From assembly GCA_947491025.1 (NCBI GenBank), contig CANLIC010000012.1:1-64000 (forward strand): DNA of 64,000 bases. The letters run 5' to 3'. Below the pieces are notes generated by a model that saw only the letters and a list, made by a program, of their open reading frames with translations, was not told where the DNA came from and did not search any database. Positions 33,109-42,447 of the stretch are shown one piece after another. This DNA is from Myxococcales bacterium. GTDB taxonomy: Bacteria > Myxococcota_A > UBA9042. The position numbers were made by a program, and so were the translations under genes. Position 1 is the stretch's first letter. Each line of letters begins with the position of its first letter.

Positions 33109-34143
33109 TCATCGGGTGTTTCCGGCGCGAGCGGCGGCGCGGCGGCGGCGCGGCGGCGGCCAGCGAACGCCCTCATCTTTGGACAACCATTCAGAAAGTC
33201 CTGAGAACCCTAGGTGCGCGGCCTGGCTGATCGCTGCAGCGACGTCGGGAAGTCGTGGCGCCAGATCGTCGAGATCGAGGGGAACACCGGCGCGATCGGC
33301 AATGGGGGCGTCGCAGACCAGACGGACGAGCTGGAGGCAGCGGCGCGCGTCGGCCGCACCGGCGCGCAGCGCCGCCTGGGCTTTGTCGGGGCGCACCGCG
33401 TCGATGCGCGCGAGGGCGCCTTCCACGCTTCCGAATTCGCGGATGATCTTGGCCGCGGTCTTGGCGCCGATGCCGGCCACGCCGCGGATGTTGTCGATGG
33501 CGTCGCCGACCAGGGCCTGCACCTCTGGGACGGCCGCGGGCGGCACGCCCCAGCGCGCCTCGACCGCGGCGGCGTCGAGCCAGAGGTCCTTGCCCGGATC
33601 GTACTGGACCACGCGCGGATCGCCGTCGGCGACGAGCTGGCCGAGATCCTTGTCGGCGGAGGCGATGACCACGTCGAAGCCTGCGGCGCAGCCACGGGTG
33701 GCGAGCGTCGCGATGAGGTCATCGGCTTCGAACTGCCCGTGTTGCAAGGTTCGCTGGCCGAGCGCCTCGAGCAGCGCCACCGCCCGCGGCCACTGGTCGG
33801 CGAGCTCGGGCGGCGTCTCGCCGCGGTTGGCCTTGTAAGTCGGGTCGATCGCGGTCCGGAAGCCGGTGTCGGTCTCATCGAAGCAGATGGCGACGGCGGC
33901 TGGCTGCACGCGGCGGTGCAGATCTTCGAGCTGGCGCAAGATGCCAAAGACCGCGCCTGTGGGCCGGCCGTCGGGGCCGTGCATCCCGCGGATGGCGTAG
34001 AAGGCGCGGAACAGGGCCCACGAGCCGTCGAGCAGCAGCAGCACCGGGCGGCGGCCGATGCCGAGCGCGGCGGCGTCGAGAGGCTGCGGCGCGGGCTGCG
34101 GGGCGTCGTCAGCGGGTGCGGTAGCGGCGGCGTCTGGGGTCAT
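33109..34143 (-). CDS. Stand-alone 5'-3' exonuclease (PolI 5'-nuclease family)
   Basis: 344 residues, matching the 5'-nuclease domain of DNA polymerase I without a polymerase. It would remove flaps or RNA primers. LLLDGSWALFRAFYA, CFDETDTGFR, FEADDLIATLA and SADKDLGQLV carry the metal-binding acids; DAIDNIRGVAGIGAKTA is the helix-hairpin-helix. The last 20 residues are an Arg/Ala-rich tail. Its ATG overlaps the stop of the upstream metallo-hydrolase by four bases. Whether the chromosome also has a full polA cannot be told here. Confidence 0.9.
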   Translation of the reverse strand: MTPDAAATAPADDAPQPAPQPLDAAALGIGRRPVLLLLDGSWALFRAFYAIRGMHGPDGRPTGAVFGILRQLEDLHRRVQPAAVAICFDETDTGFRTAIDPTYKANRGETPPELADQWPRAVALLEALGQRTLQHGQFEADDLIATLATRGCAAGFDVVIASADKDLGQLVADGDPRVVQYDPGKDLWLDAAAVEARWGVPPAAVPEVQALVGDAIDNIRGVAGIGAKTAAKIIREFGSVEGALARIDAVRPDKAQAALRAGAADARRCLQLVRLVCDAPIADRAGVPLDLDDLAPRLPDVAAAISQAAHLGFSGLSEWLSKDEGVRWPPPRRRRAAARAGNTR

Positions 34144-34823
34144 TGGGGCTCCTCTGCGGCCTTAGGGCGCGACAGGCGCGCGATGGCCTGCGCGGGGAGG
34201 CTGAGGGCCAAGGGCAGCGCCAGCGCTGTCTCTCGGGCCCATGGCCAGCCGAGGGCGGTGCAGAAAGCCTCCGCAGGCTCCAGGTCGAGGTCGATGAGCG
34301 GATCGGCGCAGTGCATCGGCACCACGCGTCGCGGCATGACCGCGCGGGCGAAGGCGGCTGCGGCCTCTGCCCCGAGCGTGTAGTGGCCGCCGCAGGCCAG
34401 CAGCAGCGCGTCACAGCCGGCGGCGAAGGCGATCTCACGCGACCCGAAGCTGCCGAGGTCGCCGCTGTGGACCACGCGCAAGGGCCCGCACTGGATCTCG
34501 ATGAGGCGGGTCAGGCCCATGCGGCGGCCGCCGCAGTCGTCGTGCGCCGCGGCGAGAAAGCGCAGCGTGAGGCCGCCGACCACCTCGTCGCGCTCGATCC
34601 AGCGCGTAGTGCCGAGGGCCGGCGTCCAGGCGGCGTGGTCTTCGTGGCCGTGGCTGCAGGCGATCGCATCAAAGGGGCCGGCGATCGCGGGGAGGCGAAA
34701 GCGGCCGCCGAGGACGCCTGGGCGGTGGGGGTCGATGACCAGGCGAGCGCCGGGGCCGGCGATCGCGAAGGCGGCGTGACCCAGCCACTCGACACGCAAC
34801 CAGGCATCGCTGCTGGGGATCAT
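34140..34823 (-). CDS. Metallo-beta-lactamase-fold hydrolase
   Basis: 227 residues, similar to the UlaG/UPF0173 branch. WLGHAAFAI at the N-terminus, metal-binding SHGHEDHAAW (H-x-H-x-D-H pattern) and VVHSGDLGS, with a late MHCAD His. It overlaps the exonuclease by four bases and follows hpt by eight, so it belongs to the same operon. The substrate is unknown; a nucleic-acid or nucleotide role would fit the neighbours but is inference. Confidence 0.8.
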   Translation of the reverse strand: MIPSSDAWLRVEWLGHAAFAIAGPGARLVIDPHRPGVLGGRFRLPAIAGPFDAIACSHGHEDHAAWTPALGTTRWIERDEVVGGLTLRFLAAAHDDCGGRRMGLTRLIEIQCGPLRVVHSGDLGSFGSREIAFAAGCDALLLACGGHYTLGAEAAAAFARAVMPRRVVPMHCADPLIDLDLEPAEAFCTALGWPWARETALALPLALSLPAQAIARLSRPKAAEEPQ

Positions 34824-34831
34824 GCTGTCGC

Positions 34832-35401
34832 TCAGCCGTGCCCGAGGTCGGGCGCCGTCTCGCCGGGCGCAGGGTCGAAGTGCATCGCGCCGATGAACGG
34901 CAGGTTGCGGTAGCGCTGGTCGTAGTCCAGGCCGTAGCCGACGACAAAGACGTCGTCGATGGTGAAGCCGACGAGATCCAGGGCGACCTCGACCTTCTTG
35001 CGGGCCGGCTTGTGCAGCAGCGTGCAGACGCGCAACGACGCCGGTCGACGGGCCCCGAGCAGCTCGAGCAGGTACGACATGGTCAAGCCGGTGTCGACGA
35101 TGTCTTCGACGATGACGACGTCGCGATCGGCGATGTCGATCGTCAGGTCGTGCGTCAGGCGGACCGCGCCGGTGGTGCTGGTGCCGCCGTCATACGACGA
35201 CACTGCCAGGAAAGCCGTGTTCACGTGCAGGTTCAGCTCGCGCAACAGGTCGGCGTAGAACAAGAAGCTCCCCTGCAGGACGCAGATGAAGACCGGCGGA
35301 CGCGAAGCTCCGGCCAGCAGCCCATGGAGCTCGGTCGCCAGCACGCGGACGCGGGCCGCGATTTGATCGGCACCGAGGTAGGGTTCTACGCGCTCGATCA
35401 T
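34832..35401 (-). CDS. hpt: Hypoxanthine phosphoribosyltransferase
   Basis: 189 residues. PRPP-binding loop VVIVEDIVDTGLT, FICVLQGSFLFYADLL, and the C-terminal DVFVVGYGLDYDQRYRNLP. It salvages hypoxanthine and guanine to IMP and GMP. Family length; next to a uracil phosphoribosyltransferase, so this is a purine/pyrimidine salvage pair. Confidence 0.94.
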   Translation of the reverse strand: MIERVEPYLGADQIAARVRVLATELHGLLAGASRPPVFICVLQGSFLFYADLLRELNLHVNTAFLAVSSYDGGTSTTGAVRLTHDLTIDIADRDVVIVEDIVDTGLTMSYLLELLGARRPASLRVCTLLHKPARKKVEVALDLVGFTIDDVFVVGYGLDYDQRYRNLPFIGAMHFDPAPGETAPDLGHG

Positions 35402-35477
35402 CGCGATCTCCTGTCGGATGGGTGGGGTTGGGCCCGGTGTATGCCGCGGGCGCGGGGGGATCTCGGGTCGCGGCTGG

Positions 35478-36371
35478 CTATTGCAGCGCGTTGTTCATGA
35501 TCTCGCCCATGCCGCCAGCGCCGGGCACGATGTACTGGATCTCATTGAGGCCGCGCTCGCGGTGCCACTGGCTGCCGGGTCGCGTCCGCAAGACGTCGGG
35601 ATCGGAGAGGCCTCGGTCCAGACGGTAGGCGAAGATTTCGACCTCGCCGGGAAAGTCGTCGGTCAGGCGGCGGATGAACTCTGGCGTCACGATGAGGTTG
35701 AGCGCGAAGCAGCGGCGCGGCTTGCCGTCGAGGCGCTCGCGGTAGAAGCGCATCGCCTCGGAGAGCGAACCGCCGGTGGCGCCCATCGGATCGGGGAACA
35801 GCACGAGCCGATCGCGGACGGGGCCGGCGATCTTGCGACCCGAGGTGGCCGAGCCGGTGACCTGGTCGGCGGCGTCCGTCGTGCGGTTCATCAGGATGTG
35901 GTCCTGCCGCACCCGGGCTGGGTTCAAGATCTCGCAGAGCGCCTCGAAACAGACCATGGAGGGCAAGATGCCGGCGCGGGCGATGTCGACCGTCGTGACG
36001 TCGACCTCGGGATCGAGCACCTCGCCGCGGAAGACCCCGAGCGGCGTCAGGCCAGCCATGCGCGTGGGTACGTCCACGCGTTTGCGCGGCAGGGCGCGGT
36101 TGGCGAACTCCCGGAGCAACCCGCGGTAGAGCAGCGTGACGAGCCGATTGACCTCGGGCTGCTGACACTCGGGGCTACCGAGCCGGGCCAGCCAGGTCAG
36201 CGCGAGCGGATCGGAGACCAGATGGACGTGGGGGCCGTAGTCGTGGCCCAGGGCGCCGCCGGCGGGGTCGAGCTGGAGGTAGGCCTCGTCGAGATCTCGG
36301 CGGTCAGGGTCGAAGCTGTGCAGCCCGAGGCTACCGCCACCCGTGGAAGTGTCCTGCACATGGGTCGCCAT
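35478..36371 (-). CDS. Uracil phosphoribosyltransferase family protein, long form
   Basis: 297 residues, about 85 longer than typical Upp. The core (about 110-297) has TTVDIARAGILPSM, MNRTTDAADQV and the PRPP loop LFPDPMGATGGS. The usual C-terminal PGLGDAGDR uracil-binding segment is altered to PGAGGMGEIMNN. The N-terminal 85 residues have no match I recognise (contains GPHVHLVSD, as in Upp). Probably makes UMP from uracil and PRPP, but the altered base-binding segment leaves room for another base. Confidence 0.82.
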   Translation of the reverse strand: MATHVQDTSTGGGSLGLHSFDPDRRDLDEAYLQLDPAGGALGHDYGPHVHLVSDPLALTWLARLGSPECQQPEVNRLVTLLYRGLLREFANRALPRKRVDVPTRMAGLTPLGVFRGEVLDPEVDVTTVDIARAGILPSMVCFEALCEILNPARVRQDHILMNRTTDAADQVTGSATSGRKIAGPVRDRLVLFPDPMGATGGSLSEAMRFYRERLDGKPRRCFALNLIVTPEFIRRLTDDFPGEVEIFAYRLDRGLSDPDVLRTRPGSQWHRERGLNEIQYIVPGAGGMGEIMNNALQ

Positions 36372-36639
36372 CGCCGGCCTCCAGGTCGCGACCGCCAGCG
36401 CGATGGCTGGGCGGGCGGGCGCAAGGTGGCGCCTTGGGCTGCGGCGGTCAATGGCGCCGAGCGCGCAGCGATCGTCCGGGACGGCTGCAATGCCTCGTCT
36501 TTTCTGCGTTCCTGGAGGCCCGTTCGGCGACGCTCTGCCTAGGGCGGCTGGGCTGCGCCGTCACGCGGGCGGCGCTTTCGGTTGGAATTCTCGACGCTCC
36601 CGCCAGAACAGCCGCGCCGGAGCCCCGGATCGTCGGCGC

Positions 36640-37407
36640 TCAGGCGTCCGCGGCGGGGTCGGTCTCGAGGCCGTCGAGCGCGCTGGCGCTGCGGGTACGG
36701 CGGCCGAGTTGCTCGTCGAGGAGCCCGGCGACGCGCTGACGCAGCAGCCGGGCGCCGCGCGGCGTGGGTCGGCCGCCGGCAGCAGCGGGATCGCGAACCA
36801 ACGCAGCGAGCAGGTCGAGATCGTCGAGGCTGATATCAGCCCCCTCGCGCCCCTCGCAGCGCAGGCAGCGCAAGCCGTCGTGGGAGCGCGGCCAGAGGGC
36901 GCCGGTTTGCCACGGTGCGCCGCAGCCGCTGCAGCTGTCGATCGGCGGCGCTGCGCCGATCGCCTGGAGCCAGCCGAGCTCGAGGCCGATGCGGGCGGCG
37001 GCGGGGTCGGCGACGCCGCGGCTGGTGCCGAGAGATCGCAGCACGCGACAGAGCCAGGCGTGCAGGTCGGGATCGGCGTGATCGGGCTGCGACGAGGCGA
37101 GGGCAAGCTCGGCGGCGTGGCTGCAGAGGAGCAGGCGGGTGTAGTCGAGGTCGACGCCGACCAGCGAGGGCCCTCGGTCGAAGCCGGCGAGCAGCGGCAA
37201 GCTGCCCCGGGCGCGGCCGATGCGCGCGCTGCCCTGGCCAAAGAGCTCGAGGCGGCCGCCAAAGCGGCGGGTCGAGGCGCGGGCGTTGCGGGCGTAGGCC
37301 TCGACGCGGCCGGCGTCGGCGCTGAGCAGCGTGATGATGAGGTCGGCGTCGGCGACGGGCTGCACGCGGACCAGCACGCCTTCGACGCGCTGTTCGGGCC
37401 CTGTCAT
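36640..37407 (-). CDS. recO: DNA repair protein RecO
   Basis: 255 residues from the ATG at 37407 (MTGPEQRVEGVLVRVQPV). N-terminal OB fold, then an all-helical region and the zinc motif CSGC...CLRC near 165-195. RecO loads RecA through RecR and anneals single strands. Its start overlaps the stop of the RodZ-like gene by four bases. Confidence 0.9.
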   Translation of the reverse strand: MTGPEQRVEGVLVRVQPVADADLIITLLSADAGRVEAYARNARASTRRFGGRLELFGQGSARIGRARGSLPLLAGFDRGPSLVGVDLDYTRLLLCSHAAELALASSQPDHADPDLHAWLCRVLRSLGTSRGVADPAAARIGLELGWLQAIGAAPPIDSCSGCGAPWQTGALWPRSHDGLRCLRCEGREGADISLDDLDLLAALVRDPAAAGGRPTPRGARLLRQRVAGLLDEQLGRRTRSASALDGLETDPAADA

Positions 37408-38027
37408 CGCCGCGGCGCGCGCCTTGTGGCCTGCGGGCTCTCCGCGCGCGGTGGCTTGGCAGGCGGCCGGTCGGCGGTCTCGGCGGCAGGCCGTGTGCCC
37501 TGGCTTGGGCCGCCGTCGAGGGCGGAGGCGCGCTCTTCTGGCACGGTGAGGGTGGCGGGCCCGGCCAGCTGCCGGCCCTCGCGCTTGCGCTGCGCCGCCA
37601 GCATGAAGACGACCGCCGTGGCGACGGTCACGATGAGGAAGAAGATCTGCGCCGGCGACAGGCCGCGGCTGGTCGGCGTCGACTCGCTCAGCCAAGACGG
37701 CGTCGGCACCGCGGGCAGTGGCGCCGGCTCCAACCCCGGCAAGCGGCGGGCGTCGAACGCCTCGACCAATCCCTCGCCGTCGAGGCCGAGGTGGTCGGCG
37801 AGCTGGCGCAGGAAGCCACGGACGTAGAAGTCACCGCCGACGTCGTCGAAGCGGTCGGCCTCGAGCGCGAGGATCACCTGCCGCGACAGGCGGGTCTTGG
37901 CGCAAATCGCCTCGACCGAGGCGCCGCTGGCCTCACGCGCGCCGCGCAGCTGCGCACCGATCGTCGAACCGTACGCTCGCAGGGAGCGTCGGGGCGGCGA
38001 TGGCAACAGGGTACGCGCGTCGGTCAT
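37404..38027 (-). CDS. RodZ-like helix-turn-helix membrane protein
   Basis: 207 residues. Residues 20-90 form the RodZ/Xre-type domain (IGAQLRGAREASGASVEAI, then LEADRFDDVGGDFYVRGFLR), residues 124-143 one transmembrane helix, and the rest is a Pro/Ala/Arg-rich periplasmic tail without the usual DUF4115 domain. RodZ links MreB to the membrane and sets cell shape. It is co-translated with recO. The short tail could mean a different partner. Confidence 0.82.
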   Translation of the reverse strand: MTDARTLLPSPPRRSLRAYGSTIGAQLRGAREASGASVEAICAKTRLSRQVILALEADRFDDVGGDFYVRGFLRQLADHLGLDGEGLVEAFDARRLPGLEPAPLPAVPTPSWLSESTPTSRGLSPAQIFFLIVTVATAVVFMLAAQRKREGRQLAGPATLTVPEERASALDGGPSQGTRPAAETADRPPAKPPRAESPQATRRAPRR

Positions 38028-38112
38028 TTCGGCCCAAGGCAGCGGCCGGCGCGACTCTGCGCCAGACGGGGAGGGCGCAGGGCATAGCCCGAAACGACCT
38101 ACGCTGGCAAGC

Positions 38113-39597
38113 TCACCAGGTGGTATCGACCCGAAGCACGCGCTTGCCCTCGATGTCGACGAGGTAGAGGCGATCGTCGGGTCCGGCGGTCAAGCCACCG
38201 AGGCGATCCGGACCGAGGCCGGTGTCGAGCGAGCGCAGGTGCTTGCCTTCGAGATCGTAGGCGTGGAGCTGGCCGGTGCCGCGATCGCCGACGTAGAGCG
38301 TGCCCTGGTGGAGCTCGAGGCCGGACGGCATCACAAGGTCGGTCGAGATCAGGGCCGTCATGGTGAAACCGTCCATGGCGTACAGCTGACCGTCGAGCGG
38401 GAACGACTGCATCTTGGGGCCATGGGTCGCCGCCTTGGGATCCAGGCGCAGCACGCGGCCGTTGCCGGGATCGGCGATGTAGAGCAGCTCGGTGGCGGCG
38501 TCGTAGGCGAGGTTGGCCGGCACGCCCTTGACGCGCTTGATGACGAACTTGGGATCGAGGAAGCGCCGCTTCTCGCCGTCGGAGTGATCGTCGCCGCCGG
38601 GCACGTGTGGGTCGTTGAAGTCGTACCAGTCGATGCTGCCGATCAGCCCGTTGGCGCAATAGAATTGGTCATCGCCGGCGGCGGCGATGCCGATGCAGAG
38701 CGGCGTCGAGTGGAGCATGTCCCAGTGCTGCTCGTGGGCGCTGCCATTGACCGGGTAGTGCCCGAGATCAGACGGCCATTGCACCGGCCCCATGAAGTCG
38801 TTGGGCTTGGCGGCACCGCCGTAGCCGTTGCGGTTGTCGCCGCAGGTGCCAAAGGAGCCGTGGCCGTCGAAGGAGATGGCCAGCACCTCTTCGAGAAAGT
38901 GCTGCGAGATGTCCAGGATCGTGCGCTTCTTGGCGCCTTCCGTGCCCGGATCGTGGATGACGAGGAAGGCGTCGCGCTGGCGATCGACGATCCACAGCGG
39001 CGTGCCCTCCTCGGGGCTGAAGGCGAGGTCGGTCGGCGCCTTGAGGCCATTGCTGGCGCTCGCGATCTGGGTCCAGGCGACCGCCGTGCTATCGCCGCCG
39101 GGGCCGAGCAAGCCGCCAGGCTCATAAGCGCAGACGCTGCCAGTCGCGCTCTGCAGGCAGGTGCCGAGGGCGCAGTCGGTGGGAACGAGGCACGGGCTTT
39201 CGAGCGGGCAGCGATCAGGGCAGCTGCCGCCGCAGTCGGCCGCGCCTTCATCGCCGTTCTTGACCTTGTCGCTGCACGAGGGCGCGGCGCAGAGGCTGGC
39301 TGCGCAGACGCTGCTCTGGCATTCGGCGTCGGCGGCGCAGGCCTTGCCCTCGGCGAAGGGCGCGGCGATGCAGATCGAAGCGGAGCAGCCGAGGCCAGCG
39401 GCGCAGGGCGAGGCCCCAGCGCAGCACGGCTCGGCGTCGCCACCGCAGCGAGGAGCGGCGGCTTCTCCCTCGTCGGTGGCGCAGGCCAGTTGTGCGCTGC
39501 CGGCGAGCAGGGCCAGCAGGAGCGCGCGCGTGAGGCTCGAAGGCACAAGCCTCGCTGCGGTGGGGCGAGGTCGGTAGGTGGCGACGGAGCTGAACAT
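38113..39597 (-). CDS. NHL-repeat lipoprotein with Cys-rich N-terminal region
   Basis: 494 residues from the ATG at 39597, with GGAGG eight bases upstream. Signal peptide and lipobox ending GSAQLAC near residue 39. Residues 40-150 are Cys-rich (CGGDAEPCCAG, CAADAECQSSVC, DCGGSCPDRC). Residues 160-494 are NHL/SMP-30-like propeller blades: PTDLAFSPEEGTPLWIVD, ELLYIADPGNGRVLRLD, GTLYVGDRGTGQLHAYD, DRLYLVDIEGKRVLRVD. It is probably an outer-membrane or surface binding protein; no catalytic motif seen. Confidence 0.85.
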   Translation of the reverse strand: MFSSVATYRPRPTAARLVPSSLTRALLLALLAGSAQLACATDEGEAAAPRCGGDAEPCCAGASPCAAGLGCSASICIAAPFAEGKACAADAECQSSVCAASLCAAPSCSDKVKNGDEGAADCGGSCPDRCPLESPCLVPTDCALGTCLQSATGSVCAYEPGGLLGPGGDSTAVAWTQIASASNGLKAPTDLAFSPEEGTPLWIVDRQRDAFLVIHDPGTEGAKKRTILDISQHFLEEVLAISFDGHGSFGTCGDNRNGYGGAAKPNDFMGPVQWPSDLGHYPVNGSAHEQHWDMLHSTPLCIGIAAAGDDQFYCANGLIGSIDWYDFNDPHVPGGDDHSDGEKRRFLDPKFVIKRVKGVPANLAYDAATELLYIADPGNGRVLRLDPKAATHGPKMQSFPLDGQLYAMDGFTMTALISTDLVMPSGLELHQGTLYVGDRGTGQLHAYDLEGKHLRSLDTGLGPDRLGGLTAGPDDRLYLVDIEGKRVLRVDTTW

Positions 39598-39740
39598 GAA
39601 GTGCCTCCAGGCGGCGCTGGGTGCGGACCGCCGCGCGGGCAGGGTCCACGATGCGCACCCTCGTGGGAAGGGCCACCCGCATTGCAGCCATACAAGCTGG
39701 CGGCGCGGCGCGCGTGAGCTCGTCGGCGACGAAGCGAGCG

Positions 39741-40286
39741 CTAGTCGGGAGCGCTGCTGCTGTCGGCGTCGGCGGCGCCTCCAGCGTCCTCGTCGAAGTC
39801 GTCGGCGGGGCACGTCGGCGAAAGATCGCATGCCAGCTCGACGCAGAGGTCCTGCCAGCAGAGGGTGCAGGTGCAGTCGCAAGGTGGCACGGGGTGGACG
39901 GTGCAGCCGACGTTGCCCAGGCAGATGGGATGGAGCGTCGACCAGGTGCCAGCGGCGCAAGCGCCCTCGGGCTTGCCCCAGTGGCTGCCTCCGCCGTGGC
40001 CGCCGTCGTGCCCGTCGCCGCCGTGACCGTCGCCGTCGTCCTCGGCGTGGTGGTGGGCGCCGTCGACCGAGCCGCCCGCGCCATCGCCGCTCGCGGGGTC
40101 ATGGTCGTGGCCGCCGTGATCGCCTGTGTCCGGCGCTGCGCTCCCCCCCTTGACGTCGAGCTTACGGTCGACCTTTGCCTGCCACTCAGCGGCGGACAGC
40201 CCCTCGTCGGACGTCCGTCCACAGGCAGCAACGGCGACCAGCGCTGCCAACCCGCGGGCGAGAGCGCGCCACGGCCCCTGCCTCAA
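39741..40286 (-). CDS. His/Asp/Gly-rich lipoprotein, TTG start
   Basis: 181 residues. The TTG at 40286 overlaps the stop of the permease gene (TTGA), with GGAGA upstream, and gives a short signal peptide ending in the lipobox VAVAAC. Residues about 55-105 alternate His, Asp and Gly (DHGGHDHDP, HHHAEDDGDGHGG), a likely metal-binding stretch. The C-terminal part has eight or more Cys (for example CDCTCTLCW). Possibly a periplasmic metal buffer or chaperone; that function is inference from composition. Confidence 0.7.
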   Translation of the reverse strand: MRQGPWRALARGLAALVAVAACGRTSDEGLSAAEWQAKVDRKLDVKGGSAAPDTGDHGGHDHDPASGDGAGGSVDGAHHHAEDDGDGHGGDGHDGGHGGGSHWGKPEGACAAGTWSTLHPICLGNVGCTVHPVPPCDCTCTLCWQDLCVELACDLSPTCPADDFDEDAGGAADADSSSAPD

Positions 40287-42295
40287 TCGAGTCTCCGCAG
40301 GCCGTCGACCGGCGAGCGCTCGGAAGCCCGGCGCGCGGCGACCCAGGCGGCGCCGAAGCAAAGCGCAACAGCAGCGGTCCCAGCCAGCAGAAAGGGCTGC
40401 GGCTCGATCAGCACCGGCAGGCGCGAGATCAGGTAGACGTGCGGGTCGAGTGGATAGCCGATCTGGTCGAGCAGCACGCAGCAGAGCCCGCCGACGAGGA
40501 GGCCGAGTGCGGTGCCGATGAGGCCGACCGCCATGCCTTGAATCAAGAAGATGGCGCCGATGGACCGGCGGCGGGCGCCCATGGCGCGCAGGATGGCGAT
40601 ATCCCGGGCGCGCTCGTGGACGACGACGGCCTGGGTGCCGATGACGTTGAGGGCGGCCACGAGCACAATGATGAAGGGGAACAGCGACATCGCCACCTTC
40701 TGCATGCGTGCGGCGTCGAAGATGTTGCGGTTCATCTCTTCCCAATCGATCACCCGGTACATGCCGCCCACCGGCCGCCGCACCTGGCGCAACGCCCGGA
40801 CGCCGGCCAGCCAATTGTCGACCTGAGCACGCGCCGTCGCTGGCTCGGCCTGCAGCTCGAGCCCGGGCGTTACTTCGCGCTGGATGCGCTGCAGCCGCTC
40901 CCGAGCGTCGCGGGCATCGCCGAGGAGGTCGGCGAGGTCGCGCGGATCGATGGCGGCGCGCAGGGCGGGGATCTGCTCCTTGGCCAGCAGCGGATCGTCC
41001 ACGCGGACGTCGATCCAGCGGGCGACGTCGCCCCGGCCGAGGAAGCGCTGCGCCGCGCCGAAGTCCACCAAGGCGAGGCGCTGGTCGTGATCATAGAACC
41101 CGGTGCGGACGATGGCTGTCACCCGAAAGCGACCATCGACGCCGCGCACGGTACGACCGCCATCGCCGCCGGCGCGCAGCGGCGAGACCGCGCGCACCTC
41201 GTCGTGCAGCTTGGCGCCGAGCCGCTCGGCCAAGCCCTCGCCGAGAGCGATGGCCGGCAGCTCGCCAGCCATCGACAGCCACCCGCTGCGCTCACCGGGC
41301 GGCAGGGGCCTTGCGCTGTTGCTGGCGGCGTCGGCTTTGCTTCCGGCGCTGGGCGCCCGGCCGCCGACGCGGATCGCCAGCGGAAGGGTGCCGAGGTTGG
41401 CGACGAGGACGCCGGCGGCGGTCGGTGGCACGTCGGCAGAGGCGGGCACGACCACAGCGATGTCGCCTTGGATGGCGACAGCCAACGTCTGACCCTCGTG
41501 CAGCTGCAGCGCCTGCCGACGCGCTACACCGCCGGCCTGCCACACCAGCTCGACGTCGCCATCGAGCACCTCCCACCAGGCGGCGATGGCGCAGGGTCGG
41601 CGCTCGACGTGGCGCTGGACGTCGCCGCGTTCGCCGCGATCGAGCCGGATCTCGCCAGCCGGCGGACCTGCGGGGTCGCTCTTTCGACAGCCACCGGCGT
41701 CGAAGACCAAGAGCCCAGCAAATCCGGTCTGGGGCGGCAGCAGCGGCGAGACCTGCAGGGCCCGATCGTCAGCGCCCGCCCCGACCCAAACGACGTGGCG
41801 ACCACCGGCGGTCGCGGAGACGACGTCCAAGGCGCCATCGGCCATGAAAGCGAGCCGCGGCGCTTCGCCGTGCAGGTCGACCGCGCCTTGGAGGATGAGG
41901 CCCTCGGGCAGTCCGGCCAGCGAGGCTGCCGGCACACCGCGGACGACGGCGCCAGCACGGCCACCTTGGCTCGACAACATCATGTCGTCGTAGGTCGCAG
42001 GCACGGCGCTGCGGACGAAGGGCAACCGAGCCAGCTGCCGCTGCACCCGCCGCCACTCGTCGAGGTCGAGCCCCTGCCGCATGACCACGAGGTGGGGGTA
42101 GGTCGAGAGGATGCGGTCCTGAAACGCCGCCTGAAAGCCTGTGTTGACCGCCAAGACGACGATCAGCGCGGCCACACCGAGCGCAATGCCGGCGGTCGAC
42201 ATCGCGGCCACCACCGAGAGCTGCGTCGAGCGCCTGCCCCGCAACATGCGGGCCGCCAACATCAGCTCAAAGCGATCGGCGAGGCGAAACGACAC
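40283..42295 (-). CDS. LolC/LolE-family ABC transporter permease with enlarged periplasmic domain
   Basis: 670 residues from a GTG with GGAG upstream (VSFRLADRFELMLAARML), versus about 400 in typical LolC/E. One helix near residues 25-50 (AGIALGVAALIVVLAVNTGFQ region), a periplasmic domain of about 470 residues, then three C-terminal helices with the MacB/FtsX-like signature HERARDIAILRAMGARRRSI. Such permeases release lipoproteins to LolA. No LolD ATPase is adjacent. It is translationally coupled to the His-rich lipoprotein, which may be its cargo or partner. Confidence 0.82.
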   Translation of the reverse strand: MSFRLADRFELMLAARMLRGRRSTQLSVVAAMSTAGIALGVAALIVVLAVNTGFQAAFQDRILSTYPHLVVMRQGLDLDEWRRVQRQLARLPFVRSAVPATYDDMMLSSQGGRAGAVVRGVPAASLAGLPEGLILQGAVDLHGEAPRLAFMADGALDVVSATAGGRHVVWVGAGADDRALQVSPLLPPQTGFAGLLVFDAGGCRKSDPAGPPAGEIRLDRGERGDVQRHVERRPCAIAAWWEVLDGDVELVWQAGGVARRQALQLHEGQTLAVAIQGDIAVVVPASADVPPTAAGVLVANLGTLPLAIRVGGRAPSAGSKADAASNSARPLPPGERSGWLSMAGELPAIALGEGLAERLGAKLHDEVRAVSPLRAGGDGGRTVRGVDGRFRVTAIVRTGFYDHDQRLALVDFGAAQRFLGRGDVARWIDVRVDDPLLAKEQIPALRAAIDPRDLADLLGDARDARERLQRIQREVTPGLELQAEPATARAQVDNWLAGVRALRQVRRPVGGMYRVIDWEEMNRNIFDAARMQKVAMSLFPFIIVLVAALNVIGTQAVVVHERARDIAILRAMGARRRSIGAIFLIQGMAVGLIGTALGLLVGGLCCVLLDQIGYPLDPHVYLISRLPVLIEPQPFLLAGTAAVALCFGAAWVAARRASERSPVDGLRRLD

Positions 42296-42447
42296 AAGGA
42301 CTCCGATGCGTTGCCGGCAATGCGGCAAGGGCCGCCAACCTTGACCCGGGCCGGCGGGCCCGAACATGCTGCGGGCTACCCGGCGCCGTGGCAAGGCGGC
42401 CCCCGGCGCTGGCACCAGCCGCCGCACCGCCCGACGCGAGGTACGCT

